A DNA stretch of 64,000 bases from CAYTGR01 sp964437445 (GTDB lineage Bacteria; Chloroflexota; Anaerolineae; B4-G1; SLSP01): NCBI GenBank assembly GCA_964437445.1, contig CAYTGR010000020.1, positions 9,308-73,307 of the forward strand, written 5' to 3'. Made by a program: the position numbers and the translations under genes. The notes below the pieces were generated by a model. The model did not search any database. It saw nothing but the letters and a program-made list of their open reading frames with translations, and had not been told where the DNA came from. The number at the start of each line of letters is the position of its first letter. The first letter of the stretch is position 1. This document shows positions 16,799 to 24,434 of this stretch, piece by piece.

Positions 16799-16826
16799 TT
16801 GCCGCCAGGGCGCTTTGTGCTATGCT
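16799..16826 (+). promoter_or_regulatory. Sigma70-type promoter
   Basis: TTGCCG (16799-16804), 16-bp spacer, TATGCT (16821-16826), about 45 bp before the start of the zinc-ribbon gene at 16878. Confidence 0.55.
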
Positions 16827-16877
16827 AAGTCTACCGTTGGCCGGCCATTGGCGCGCAATTCCTGATGGGGAGGGGCT

Positions 16878-17807
16878 ATGCAGTGTCCTAATTGTGGTTT
16901 TGATAACCGTCCTGATGCTCGCTTTTGCAAACAGTGTGGCTATGCTTTGACGTCGTTGGCTCCCTCGTCGCCAGCAGCTCCTTCCCCGGCGTCGGCGTTG
17001 CCCTCCACTGTCTGCCCGCATTGTGGCGCGCCGTTGAAGGCCGGAGCGCGCTTTTGCTCGCGTTGCGGTCAGGCGGTGCAGGAAACTACCGCAGTTTCAC
17101 CTGCGCCGTCGCCGCCGTATACTGCGCCCCAGGCCGTGCCGCCACCGGCGATGCCTGCGGCGGTAGCGCCGCCACCTTCTGGTACTAAACCGGGTCTGGT
17201 GATGGGTGCTTCCACTCCTACCCGCCCTCGCCGGCGCTTCCCCTGGCTCTGGCTGCTCATCGGCGGGGTGGTCATCCTGGGCATCATAGCAGTATTAGTG
17301 GTCCTTTTCGTCATCCGGCCGGGAAAAGCAAAGGAGCCGGTTGCCACGCCGACGCCGACGCTCACGGTCCCTCCCCCGGCCGCAACAACTGAGCTGGTAG
17401 CTTCGCCGGAGCCAACCGCGACCCTGTCCCCTCAGCCGGCGGCTCCTCTGGTGATGGAGGCCGAAGATAATCACGTCAGGATGACCCTGGCGCTGTCGGC
17501 GGCTTCGTTGCCGGTTACCGAAGGACTGACCGCGACGGTTACCATCACCAATTTGACTGCGGTGGCTCTTAACAATGTAACATGTGAGCTGCTGGGACCG
17601 TTGGCCCCTGCTTTGTCGGCCACCACGGAAGCGACGCTGGCTGAAATTCCGGCTGGTAGCACGGGAGTGATAACTTTTGCCTCTGCCGCACCGCTGACGG
17701 CCGGAGAATTTCCACTTAAGGCCGTCGTCACCTTCCTGGTACAGGAAACGACGCCTTACCGCGATGGTCTGCTGACCGGGCCGTTGACGGTCACCGTCTC
17801 TGAATGA
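16878..17807 (+). CDS. Double zinc-ribbon membrane protein with extracytoplasmic beta domain
   Basis: 309 residues. Two zinc ribbons (CPNCG..FCKQC and CPHCG..FCSRC) lie in the first 70 residues. A Pro-rich linker follows, then one membrane helix (about 118-140, LWLLIGGVVILGIIAVLVVL), a Thr/Pro linker, and a C-terminal beta-rich domain of about 110 residues. That domain (VTEGLTATVTITNLTAVALNNVTCELLGP) reads like a CARDB/DUF11-type Ig fold. The topology places the ribbons inside and the Ig-like domain outside. It is the last member of the zinc-ribbon signalling island. Role unknown. Confidence 0.75.
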   Translation: MQCPNCGFDNRPDARFCKQCGYALTSLAPSSPAAPSPASALPSTVCPHCGAPLKAGARFCSRCGQAVQETTAVSPAPSPPYTAPQAVPPPAMPAAVAPPPSGTKPGLVMGASTPTRPRRRFPWLWLLIGGVVILGIIAVLVVLFVIRPGKAKEPVATPTPTLTVPPPAATTELVASPEPTATLSPQPAAPLVMEAEDNHVRMTLALSAASLPVTEGLTATVTITNLTAVALNNVTCELLGPLAPALSATTEATLAEIPAGSTGVITFASAAPLTAGEFPLKAVVTFLVQETTPYRDGLLTGPLTVTVSE

Positions 17808-17853
17808 TCTTTAACCCCCAGCTGGAACAAGATCACTTTTGGGGAGGGAATTT

Positions 17854-19188
17854 ATGCTCATTACCCATGCTCGTGTCGCTACGCTGGGCGCGCACCCGCA
17901 GTTAATTGAGGATGGCGCCCTGCTGATCCAGGGCGACCACATTGTGGCGGTGGATACCACCCCTGCGCTGACTACCGCTTATCCGGCCGAGGAGCGGCTG
18001 GATGCTGAGGGCCAGCTGGCGTTACCGGCGGCGCTCTGCGGTCATACTCACTTTTACGGCGCGTTTGCGCGGGGCTGGGCCTATCCCGGCCCGGCGGCGA
18101 CCCGCTTTGGCGAGATTCTGGAGCGGCTCTGGTGGCGGCTGGATAAGCTGCTCACGTTGGAAGATGTCCGCTATTCGGCGCTGGTTTGCCTGGCCGACGC
18201 GATTCGCCACGGCACCACCACGTTGATTGACCATCACGCCAGTCCTTATGCCATTGAAGGCTCCCTGGATGTGATCGCCGAAGCCGTGCTCCAGGCCGGC
18301 GTGCGCGTCTCGCTCTGCTATGAGGTCACCGACCGCGATGGAACCGACCTGGCCCGCGCCGGCCTGGCCGAGAACGTCCGCTTCCTGCGCCGGCTGCGCG
18401 CTGCACCTCACCCGCAGCTGGGGGCCTCGTTTGGGCTCCATGCTTCTCTGACCCTGAGCGATACGACCTTAGCGGAAGCGGTGGCCGCGGCTGAAGGATT
18501 GGAGACCGGTTTCCATATCCATGCCGCTGAAGGGATTGAAGATGTGGAAGATAGTCTCCGCAAATCCGGTCGGCGCGTCATCCACCGCTTGCACGCCGCC
18601 GGGATTTTGGGACCGCGCAGCATTGTCGCGCACGCCGTCCATGTGGATGAGAGCGAGATGGATGTACTGGCGGCGACCGGCGCCTGGGTCACGCATCAAC
18701 CGCGCTCCAACATGAACAACGCGGTGGGCACCGCGCAGGTGGAGACCATGCTAGCGCGCGGCGTCAACCTGGCATTGGGCAACGATGGCTTCAGCAACAA
18801 CATGGTAGAGGAGATGAAGGCCGCCTACCTGATTCACAAACTGGCCCAACACGATCCGCGCGCCATGCCCGGCGACCTGGTTTTCCGTCTGGCCTACGAC
18901 GCCAACGCCCGCCTGGCCAATATTTTCTGGCCGGGGCAGCGCTTGGGGGAACTGACTCCTGGCGCACTGGCTGACCTGGTGCTGATAGATTATCACCCCA
19001 CCACCCCGTTGACCGCCGGAAATCTCCCCTGGCATTTACTCTTTGGCTACGAAGCTTCTATGATCACCACAACCATCAGCGCCGGACGGTTGCTCATGCA
19101 AGATCGCCACCTGCTGACACTGGATGAAGCCGAGATCACGGCGCGTTCGCGCGAACTGGCTGCGGCGCTCTGGCAGCGTGCGGCGTGA
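17854..19188 (+). CDS. ssnA: SsnA-like amidohydrolase
   Basis: Start placed at ATG 17854, directly after GGGGAGGGAA; an upstream in-frame TTG would lie inside the ribosome site. The 444-residue protein has the metal-dependent amidohydrolase signature: HxH in GHTHFYGAFARGW, then TLIDHHASP, HIHAAEG, HAVHVDE and LGNDGFSNNM. The WWRLDKLLT and DHHASPY segments match SsnA, a putative aminohydrolase often found with purine or selenium-dependent catabolic genes; none of those partners is visible here. Substrate unproven. Cytoplasmic. Confidence 0.85.
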   Translation: MLITHARVATLGAHPQLIEDGALLIQGDHIVAVDTTPALTTAYPAEERLDAEGQLALPAALCGHTHFYGAFARGWAYPGPAATRFGEILERLWWRLDKLLTLEDVRYSALVCLADAIRHGTTTLIDHHASPYAIEGSLDVIAEAVLQAGVRVSLCYEVTDRDGTDLARAGLAENVRFLRRLRAAPHPQLGASFGLHASLTLSDTTLAEAVAAAEGLETGFHIHAAEGIEDVEDSLRKSGRRVIHRLHAAGILGPRSIVAHAVHVDESEMDVLAATGAWVTHQPRSNMNNAVGTAQVETMLARGVNLALGNDGFSNNMVEEMKAAYLIHKLAQHDPRAMPGDLVFRLAYDANARLANIFWPGQRLGELTPGALADLVLIDYHPTTPLTAGNLPWHLLFGYEASMITTTISAGRLLMQDRHLLTLDEAEITARSRELAAALWQRAA

Positions 19189-19229
19189 GCGACTTTCAAA
19201 TGGCGTCTGCGCGGCATGACGTTTATCCC

Positions 19230-19257
19230 TTGTTTCTTAGCTTAACTGTGTTAGAAT
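19230..19257 (+). promoter_or_regulatory. Promoter giving a leaderless trmD transcript
   Basis: TTGTTT (19230-19235), 16-bp spacer, TAGAAT (19252-19257). Start-site rules put +1 at about 19264-19265, on the trmD ATG at 19265. No purine-rich ribosome site is present. Confidence 0.6.
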
Positions 19258-19264
19258 GACCATG

Positions 19265-20023
19265 ATGTGGGTTGACGTTTTGACCCTGTTCCCTGCCATG
19301 TTTCTGGACCCGCTACAGGAGAGTGTCTTGAAGCGGGCGCAACAACGTGGCTTGCTCACAGTTGTTTTGCACCAGATTCGTGATTACGCTCTGGATCGCC
19401 ACCAACTGACTGATGACGTTCCTTATGGGGGCGGCGAGGGCATGGTCATGAAACCAGAGCCGCTTTTTCGGGCCGTGGAAGCCATTGTCAGTGACCCGGC
19501 CGTGCCGATCATTTTGCTCACCCCTCAAGGCCGGATGTTTACCCAGGCCGTGGCTATGGAACTGGCGCATCACCCCCGGTTGGTATTGCTCTGCGGGCAT
19601 TACGAAGGTGTGGATGAACGGGTGCGCCAGCATTTAGTGACTGACGAGCTCTCCATCGGCGATTATGTTCTCACCGGCGGAGAACTGGCGGCCCTGGTAA
19701 TCATTGACGCGGTGGCGCGGCTTATTCCGGGCGTGTTAGGGGCCCCGGAAGGGGCCTGGCACGATTCACACGCCAGCGGGCTGTTGGAAGGTCCCCAGTA
19801 CACCCGTCCGCCCGAGTATCGGGGCTGGGAGGTGCCGGATGTGTTGCTTTCCGGGAACCATGCGGCCATCGCACGTTGGCGGCGCCAGCAGGCGCTCCGC
19901 CGTACCTGGGAACGCCGGCCTGACCTGCTCCCTCATGCTCCTTTGACCTCCGAGGATCAGGCTGCCGTTGCCCAATTTGAGTCCACATCGCGTGAACCTG
20001 ATACGGTCTCCAACCGTATTTAA
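19265..20023 (+). CDS. trmD: tRNA (guanine-N1)-methyltransferase TrmD
   Basis: TrmD methylates G37 of tRNAs next to the anticodon using S-adenosylmethionine, preventing frameshifting. The family motifs are all present: VDVLTLFPAMF at the N-terminus, VPYGGGEGMVMKPEP, LCGHYEGVDER (knot loop) and SIGDYVLTGGELAAL. Length (about 252) is normal. ATGs at 19256, 19262 and 19265 are all in frame. I chose 19265 because MWVDVLTLFP is the usual N-terminus and the -10 element overlaps the upstream ATG. It is not beside rpsP, rimM or rplS, its common partners. The sigma factor gene follows 17 bp downstream. Confidence 0.95.
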   Translation: MWVDVLTLFPAMFLDPLQESVLKRAQQRGLLTVVLHQIRDYALDRHQLTDDVPYGGGEGMVMKPEPLFRAVEAIVSDPAVPIILLTPQGRMFTQAVAMELAHHPRLVLLCGHYEGVDERVRQHLVTDELSIGDYVLTGGELAALVIIDAVARLIPGVLGAPEGAWHDSHASGLLEGPQYTRPPEYRGWEVPDVLLSGNHAAIARWRRQQALRRTWERRPDLLPHAPLTSEDQAAVAQFESTSREPDTVSNRI

Positions 20024-20040
20024 CGTAATAGGGAGGCACT

Positions 20041-20613
20041 TTGGAGCGCAATCTGATCCGCGAACTGCAAGACGGTAATTTAGAAGCCCTGGGGGAGTTG
20101 TACGAACAGCACCAGGGGCTGGTCTACCGGACTGCCCTGGCGGTGACCCGTGATGAACGGGCGGCCGAGGATATCCTGCAGGAATGTTTTGTCTCCCTTT
20201 ACCGTTATGCCAGGACGGTAGATCCGGAGCGTCCTTTGAAACCCTGGCTCTACCGGGTAACCGTCAATCTGGCTTATGATTGGTTGTCCCGGACTCGTTG
20301 GACGCGGTCGGTGGATGATTTGTTGGAGTGGCTGTCTGGTGTTTCCAGCGTTTTCCCAGCGCCGGAGCGCCGGGCGGAGGATGAAGAAACCGCCAAACTG
20401 GTACACGAAGTGATCGCCGGACTGTCTGCGCCACATCGAGCCGTGGTGGTGCTCTTCTACCTGGAAAATCAGAGCGTGGAGGAAATCGCCCGCATTCTGG
20501 AATTGCCAGAAGGCACGGTGAAGTCGCGGCTGTACTATGCGCGCGAACGCTTAAAAGCAACACTCACGCGCCGCCAGCGCCCCGTACCGGAGCTAACCTA
20601 TGAATTCACTTAA
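20041..20613 (+). CDS. ECF-like RNA polymerase sigma factor
   Basis: TTG start after GGGAGGCAC. Region 2 (about 10-80) has ALGELYEQHQGLVYRTA, AAEDILQECFVSLYR and PWLYRVTVNLAYDWL. Region 4 (about 130-180) has LSAPHRAVVVLFYLENQSVEEIA and LPEGTVKSRLYYARERLK. At 190 residues it has the two-domain layout of ECF sigma factors. A very small membrane protein overlaps its end and would be the natural anti-sigma candidate. Targets unknown. Confidence 0.92.
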   Translation: MERNLIRELQDGNLEALGELYEQHQGLVYRTALAVTRDERAAEDILQECFVSLYRYARTVDPERPLKPWLYRVTVNLAYDWLSRTRWTRSVDDLLEWLSGVSSVFPAPERRAEDEETAKLVHEVIAGLSAPHRAVVVLFYLENQSVEEIARILELPEGTVKSRLYYARERLKATLTRRQRPVPELTYEFT

Positions 20614-20896
20614 TTCGGATACTGATCTGGATAACTTGTTTCGTCAGGCCCTGGAACCTTATCAACGGGCCACACCGCCGGCCCGAACCCGCACTCGCGT
20701 CTTGGAGCGGGTGCAGGGGGAGGCGCGGTCCTGGTGGCGCAAAGTGGTCGCACGGGTGATGGGGATGGGGACCATCTCAGTACTCATTCTCGTGGGCAGC
20801 GGTATAGATGATTCGGCGTTGCCTGCCTGGCGTCCGCTCAACTCTGGCGTAACCCTGGCCACCGACCGTTTCCTGGCGTTGCGGTTTGTCGCCTGA
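20600..20896 (+). CDS. Small membrane protein, candidate anti-sigma factor
   Basis: 98 residues, overlapping the sigma factor gene by 14 bp. A charged N-terminal half (LDNLFRQALEPYQRATPPARTRTRVLERV) precedes one membrane helix (VVARVMGMGTISVLILVGSG), and a short tail follows. It lacks the HxxxCxxC zinc motif of classic ZAS anti-sigma factors. Position and topology fit an anti-sigma role, but that is inference. Confidence 0.6.
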   Translation: MNSLNSDTDLDNLFRQALEPYQRATPPARTRTRVLERVQGEARSWWRKVVARVMGMGTISVLILVGSGIDDSALPAWRPLNSGVTLATDRFLALRFVA

Positions 20897-20911
20897 GCTG
20901 TTACGGTTAAT

Positions 20912-21754
20912 GTGGCAGGGGCAATCGGTTCGGTTTTGCTCAAGGCGCGCGGGTTGCGCGTGCTGGAAACGGCAACGGTTGGAGTAGATTTGACATTGGA
21001 GGCCGGGACCTGCTGGGGGCTCTGGGGCGGCCAGGGCAGCGGGAAAACAGCCTTATTACGGACCCTGGCGCGCCTGGATGTCCCGTTAGGGGGCCAGCTG
21101 GTCTGGGTTGACAAGGACGTCACTCGCCTGCCTCGTTGGCGTCTGGGGCCGTGGCGCCGATTTGTGGCGTTGTTCCTGGCAAACCCTTACACTGCATTGG
21201 AACCCTGGCGGCCCGTGCGCCGGTTGCTGGGCACTGACAAGGCACAGGTGGCGGCCGCGCTCCGGCAGGCCGGGCTCTCTCCTGTTGTGGAGGGTTATCA
21301 GGTACGTTCGCTTTCGGGCACCGAGCGGATGCGATTGCTCTTCGCCCGGGCCTGGTTGGACGGCCCGCATGTGCTGCTGGTGGATGATGCGGCCCAAGTG
21401 TTGCCCCTCGCGGCCTGGACGGCGTTAGTAGCCGATTGGCGGGCTGCTTTGGGGGCTGAACGGGCCCTGTTGTTAGCCGGCTGGCGTCCAGCGGCACTGG
21501 CCGGCGCTGATGGGTGGTTGGTGCTGTGCCGGGGTGACGGTGTGGAATGGGGACCGCGGGCGGCTGTGGCGGAGCAGCCTGCTCACCCCTATACTCGCTG
21601 GTTGCAACATGGCCGGGGTGGGCAGCTGGCCGATAGTTCCGGGTGCGGATTCAGTGCCCTCTGCGCGGAAGCGCGTCCGATCTGTCGTGAGCAGCTCCCG
21701 GCGCCGGTGGAGGTTGCCCCCGGCCATTGGGTTCGTTGTCACAGGAACGGTTGA
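20912..21754 (+). CDS. Degenerate Opp/Dpp-type ABC ATPase
   Basis: GTG start, 280 residues. Walker A is intact (GGQGSGKTALL). The Q-loop glutamine is missing (LFLANPYTALEP where MVFQDPYSSLDP is usual), the signature is LSGTE rather than LSGGQ, and Walker B is LLVDDA with Asp at the catalytic Glu. The C-terminus (CGFSALCAEARPICREQ ... GHWVRCH) is the hallmark of OppD/OppF-family ATPases, so it descends from that family. It sits just upstream of a complete Opp operon that already has two good ATPases. It may bind ATP without normal turnover, or be decaying. Confidence 0.7.
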   Translation: MAGAIGSVLLKARGLRVLETATVGVDLTLEAGTCWGLWGGQGSGKTALLRTLARLDVPLGGQLVWVDKDVTRLPRWRLGPWRRFVALFLANPYTALEPWRPVRRLLGTDKAQVAAALRQAGLSPVVEGYQVRSLSGTERMRLLFARAWLDGPHVLLVDDAAQVLPLAAWTALVADWRAALGAERALLLAGWRPAALAGADGWLVLCRGDGVEWGPRAAVAEQPAHPYTRWLQHGRGGQLADSSGCGFSALCAEARPICREQLPAPVEVAPGHWVRCHRNG

Positions 21755-21756
21755 AC

Positions 21757-21785
21757 TTGACTTTTTGTCTGTTAACCGTTAAAAT
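21757..21785 (+). promoter_or_regulatory. Strong promoter of the oligopeptide transporter operon
   Basis: TTGACT (21757-21762), 17-bp spacer, TAAAAT (21780-21785). The leader to the binding protein start is about 137 nt. Confidence 0.7.
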
Positions 21786-21848
21786 TGGAAACGTCTTTCA
21801 TACATTGACTTCAGCACACCATCCGAGACAGATGGATGAGAGGAGGTG

Positions 21849-21935
21849 ATGCCAGGACAGAAAAGGCTGAGTTTTTCCCCGTTAGTAAATGTTGTTAAAT
21901 TCCAATCTACATTGAGGAGGAGATACCCATGTTAG
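21849..21935 (+). other. Possible 28-codon leader reading frame
   Basis: AGGAGG (21841-21846) is followed almost at once by ATG 21849, which opens MPGQKRLSFSPLV... and stops at 21935, just inside the binding protein gene. The spacing from site to start is too short to be convincing. Confidence 0.2.
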
Positions 21936-23872
21936 GCAAGAAGTTGTTGGTGCTTGTTGGGTTGCTGACCGTGGCGGGGATGCTCCTGACCGCCTGCGGC
22001 CCGACCCCCACCCAGGCCCCGGCCACCACCGAGGCCCCGTCCAAGACCGAAGCCCCGGCCACCACCGAGGCTCCCAAGACCGCCGAGCCCACCCCACCCC
22101 CGGAGCCTAAGACGCTGGTGATCTGCCAGGGCCAGGAACCGGACACCATGTATTGGTATGGCGGCGATATGCTGGCAGCCCGCCATGTGCAACACGCGAT
22201 CTATGATGGCCCCATTGACAACCGCACCTACGCCTACCAGGCGGTCCTGTTGGAGAAACTGCCCAGCGTGAATGATGGCGATGCCGTCATCCAGAAAGTG
22301 ACCGTCCAGGAAGGCGATAAGGTGGTGGGTGATGATGGCAGTCCGGCCGAACTGGCCAAGGGCATGAAGATTCGTCCTGCCGGCTGTAATGCAGCTGACT
22401 GCGCCGTGGAGTTTGACGGCACGCCGGTGGAAATGGAACAAATGGTCGTCACCTTCAAGATTAAGCCGGGTGTCAAATGGTCCGATGGCGAGCCGTTGAC
22501 CGCCGATGACTCGGTTTATAGCTTTGAACTGGTGGGTAGCCCGGACACTCCCTCGGCCAAGTACACCTTTGACCGCACGGCTTCCTATGAAGCCAAGGAC
22601 GATGTGACCGCTGTCTGGTCTGGTCTGCCCGGCTACATTGACAGTGTTTATTTCACCAACTTCTGGACCCCCATGCCGCGCCATCTGTGGGAGAAGAAGC
22701 TGGGGTATACAGCCAAGGACCTGCTGGAGAAAGAGGAATCCTCCCGCATGCCGATCGGCTGGGGCGCGTTCGTGATCAAGGAATGGGTCCAGGGTGATCA
22801 CATCACCGTCGAGAAGAACCCGCTCTACTTCCGCGCCAGCGAGGGTCTGCCCTATGTGGACACTGTGATCTACCGCTTCATTAAGGATTCCAACGCCAGT
22901 GTGGCGCAGTTGATCTCCGGCGAGTGCGATATCGTCACGACGGATGCCGCGCTGGAAGACCAGGCCAATCTGCTGCTCCAGTTGGAGGAGCAGGGTGTGG
23001 TGACGCCCGTGTTTGCGACCGGCACCAGCTGGGAGCACCTGGACTTCGGCATCACGCCGGTGGAAACCTACGACCGGCCGGATTTCTTTGGTGATGTCCG
23101 CGTGCGCCAGGCGTTCGCCTACTGCTTGAACCGCCAGGAAGTCATTGACACCATCCTGTACGGTCGTTCTGTTACGATCGCCAGCTACATCCCGCCCGAG
23201 CATCCCTACTATGCCGGCGATATGCTGACCACCTACGACTACAACCCCGATAAGGGCAAGGCCCTGTTAGAGGAGGTTGGCTGGGTGGACGACGATGGCG
23301 ATCCCGCTACCCCGCGCGTGGCTAAGGGGATTGAAGGTATCCCCGACGGCACCAAGTTTGAGGTCAAGTGGCAGAGCACCACGGCGACCTTCCGCGTTCA
23401 GTACATGCAGATTTTCCAGAAGCACCTGGCCGAGTGCGGCATCAAGGTCAACCTGGAGAACCTGCCGGCCTCGCAATTCTTCGCCGACGGCCCCGATGGC
23501 CCGCTCTTCGGCCGCCAGTTTGATCTGGGCTCCTTCACCTGGGTGACCGGTGTACAGCCGCCCTGTGACCTCTACATGTCGGAGTTCATCCCTTCCGCCG
23601 ACAATGGCTGGAGCGGCCAGAACGATCCGGGCTTCAACAACGCCGAGTATGACGCCGCTTGCCAGCGCGGGCTCCAGGCGCTGCCCGACACCGAGAACTA
23701 CATCCAGGGCCATAAAGAGGCCCAGAAGATCTTCTCCGAGCAGCTGCCCGTCTTCCCGCTCTTCCTGCGGCTGAAGATCGCGGCCTATCGTCCCGAGGTC
23801 ACCGGGTTCATCGTGGATCCCACCGAGAACTCGGAAATCTGGAACATTGAGGCCTTTGACATTCAGCAGTAA
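21929..23872 (+). CDS. Oligopeptide ABC transporter substrate-binding lipoprotein
   Basis: A 647-residue SBP_bac_5-family protein. The lipoprotein signal has the lipobox LTAC with Cys23, followed by a Thr/Glu/Ala/Pro tether (APATTEAP type). The mature part has the family landmarks FKIKPGVKWSDGEPLTADD, VRVRQAFAYCLNRQEVIDTI and YNPDKGKALLEEVGW. It captures peptides outside the membrane for the permeases encoded from 24435. Start follows GAGGAGGAGATACCC. A strong terminator right after it means the permeases need read-through or their own promoter. Confidence 0.93.
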   Translation: MLGKKLLVLVGLLTVAGMLLTACGPTPTQAPATTEAPSKTEAPATTEAPKTAEPTPPPEPKTLVICQGQEPDTMYWYGGDMLAARHVQHAIYDGPIDNRTYAYQAVLLEKLPSVNDGDAVIQKVTVQEGDKVVGDDGSPAELAKGMKIRPAGCNAADCAVEFDGTPVEMEQMVVTFKIKPGVKWSDGEPLTADDSVYSFELVGSPDTPSAKYTFDRTASYEAKDDVTAVWSGLPGYIDSVYFTNFWTPMPRHLWEKKLGYTAKDLLEKEESSRMPIGWGAFVIKEWVQGDHITVEKNPLYFRASEGLPYVDTVIYRFIKDSNASVAQLISGECDIVTTDAALEDQANLLLQLEEQGVVTPVFATGTSWEHLDFGITPVETYDRPDFFGDVRVRQAFAYCLNRQEVIDTILYGRSVTIASYIPPEHPYYAGDMLTTYDYNPDKGKALLEEVGWVDDDGDPATPRVAKGIEGIPDGTKFEVKWQSTTATFRVQYMQIFQKHLAECGIKVNLENLPASQFFADGPDGPLFGRQFDLGSFTWVTGVQPPCDLYMSEFIPSADNGWSGQNDPGFNNAEYDAACQRGLQALPDTENYIQGHKEAQKIFSEQLPVFPLFLRLKIAAYRPEVTGFIVDPTENSEIWNIEAFDIQQ

Positions 23873-23880
23873 CTGTGGTT

Positions 23881-23920
23881 AAAAAAAGGTGGCGGCGTTA
23901 TGACGCTGCCACCTTTTTAT
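23881..23920 (+). terminator. Intrinsic terminator after the binding protein gene
   Basis: A run of A, then GGTGGC-GGCG-TTATGA-CGCT-GCCACC and TTTTTATT. Strong stem with a T tail, 9 bp after the stop. Confidence 0.9.
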
Positions 23921-23930
23921 TATAATGAAT

Positions 23931-23994
23931 TGGGACGCGGATGAACGTGAGCTTTTGTGATGAAGCAAAAAATCAACGTTAGTTCGCGTCCCAG
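23931..23994. repeat. Imperfect inverted repeat
   Basis: GGGACGCG at 23932 pairs with CGCGTCCC at 23985, with inner ACGT/ACGT matches. It lies in the 562-bp gene-free stretch 23873-24434. That stretch also contains a generic CACGCCGAGACGCAAAG-type intergenic sequence near 24060 and a TTTAG hairpin; no gene is seen. Confidence 0.55.
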
Positions 23995-24177
23995 TTGTAT
24001 CAATCATCTGCTATCCTTTTCCAGGACTGGGGCACTACTGGGCGATGAGCGTGGAAAAATTTCACGCCGAGACGCAAAGCCCGCTAAGGTTTTTATCAAA
24101 GATAGGGGTTGCTTGGCGTTTTAGTGACTGGGCGTGAGGCCTTTTTGCGGAGAGTCATGAAGTTGGCGGAAGGTGGG

Positions 24178-24233
24178 TAGTGACGCCTTTAGGCGTTTCT
24201 GATCTTGCAGAAGCACCTGAAGACGCCACTACA
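24178..24233. repeat. TTTAG-core inverted repeat element
   Basis: GTAGTGACGCCTTTAGGCGT at the left end and ACCTGAAGACGCCACTAC at the right end form an inverted repeat of about 56 bp. A close relative lies at 43729. Confidence 0.65.
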
Positions 24234-24434
24234 AGGTCCAAGACTTGAGCTGGCAATACATTTGAAACCATTCCTCAACGTCCCTGGCGGCTTTTGCGGT
24301 AAAAACGCCCCGTAGTTGTGCCAATCCTATTTCCAACGGATTTTCCTGAACCTGAGACCGGTTTTTCGGCTATTAAGGGTGAAAACGGGTAAAGGCGTTG
24401 GTCTTTCAGTATCTGTAACTTAAGGAGGCGATTC

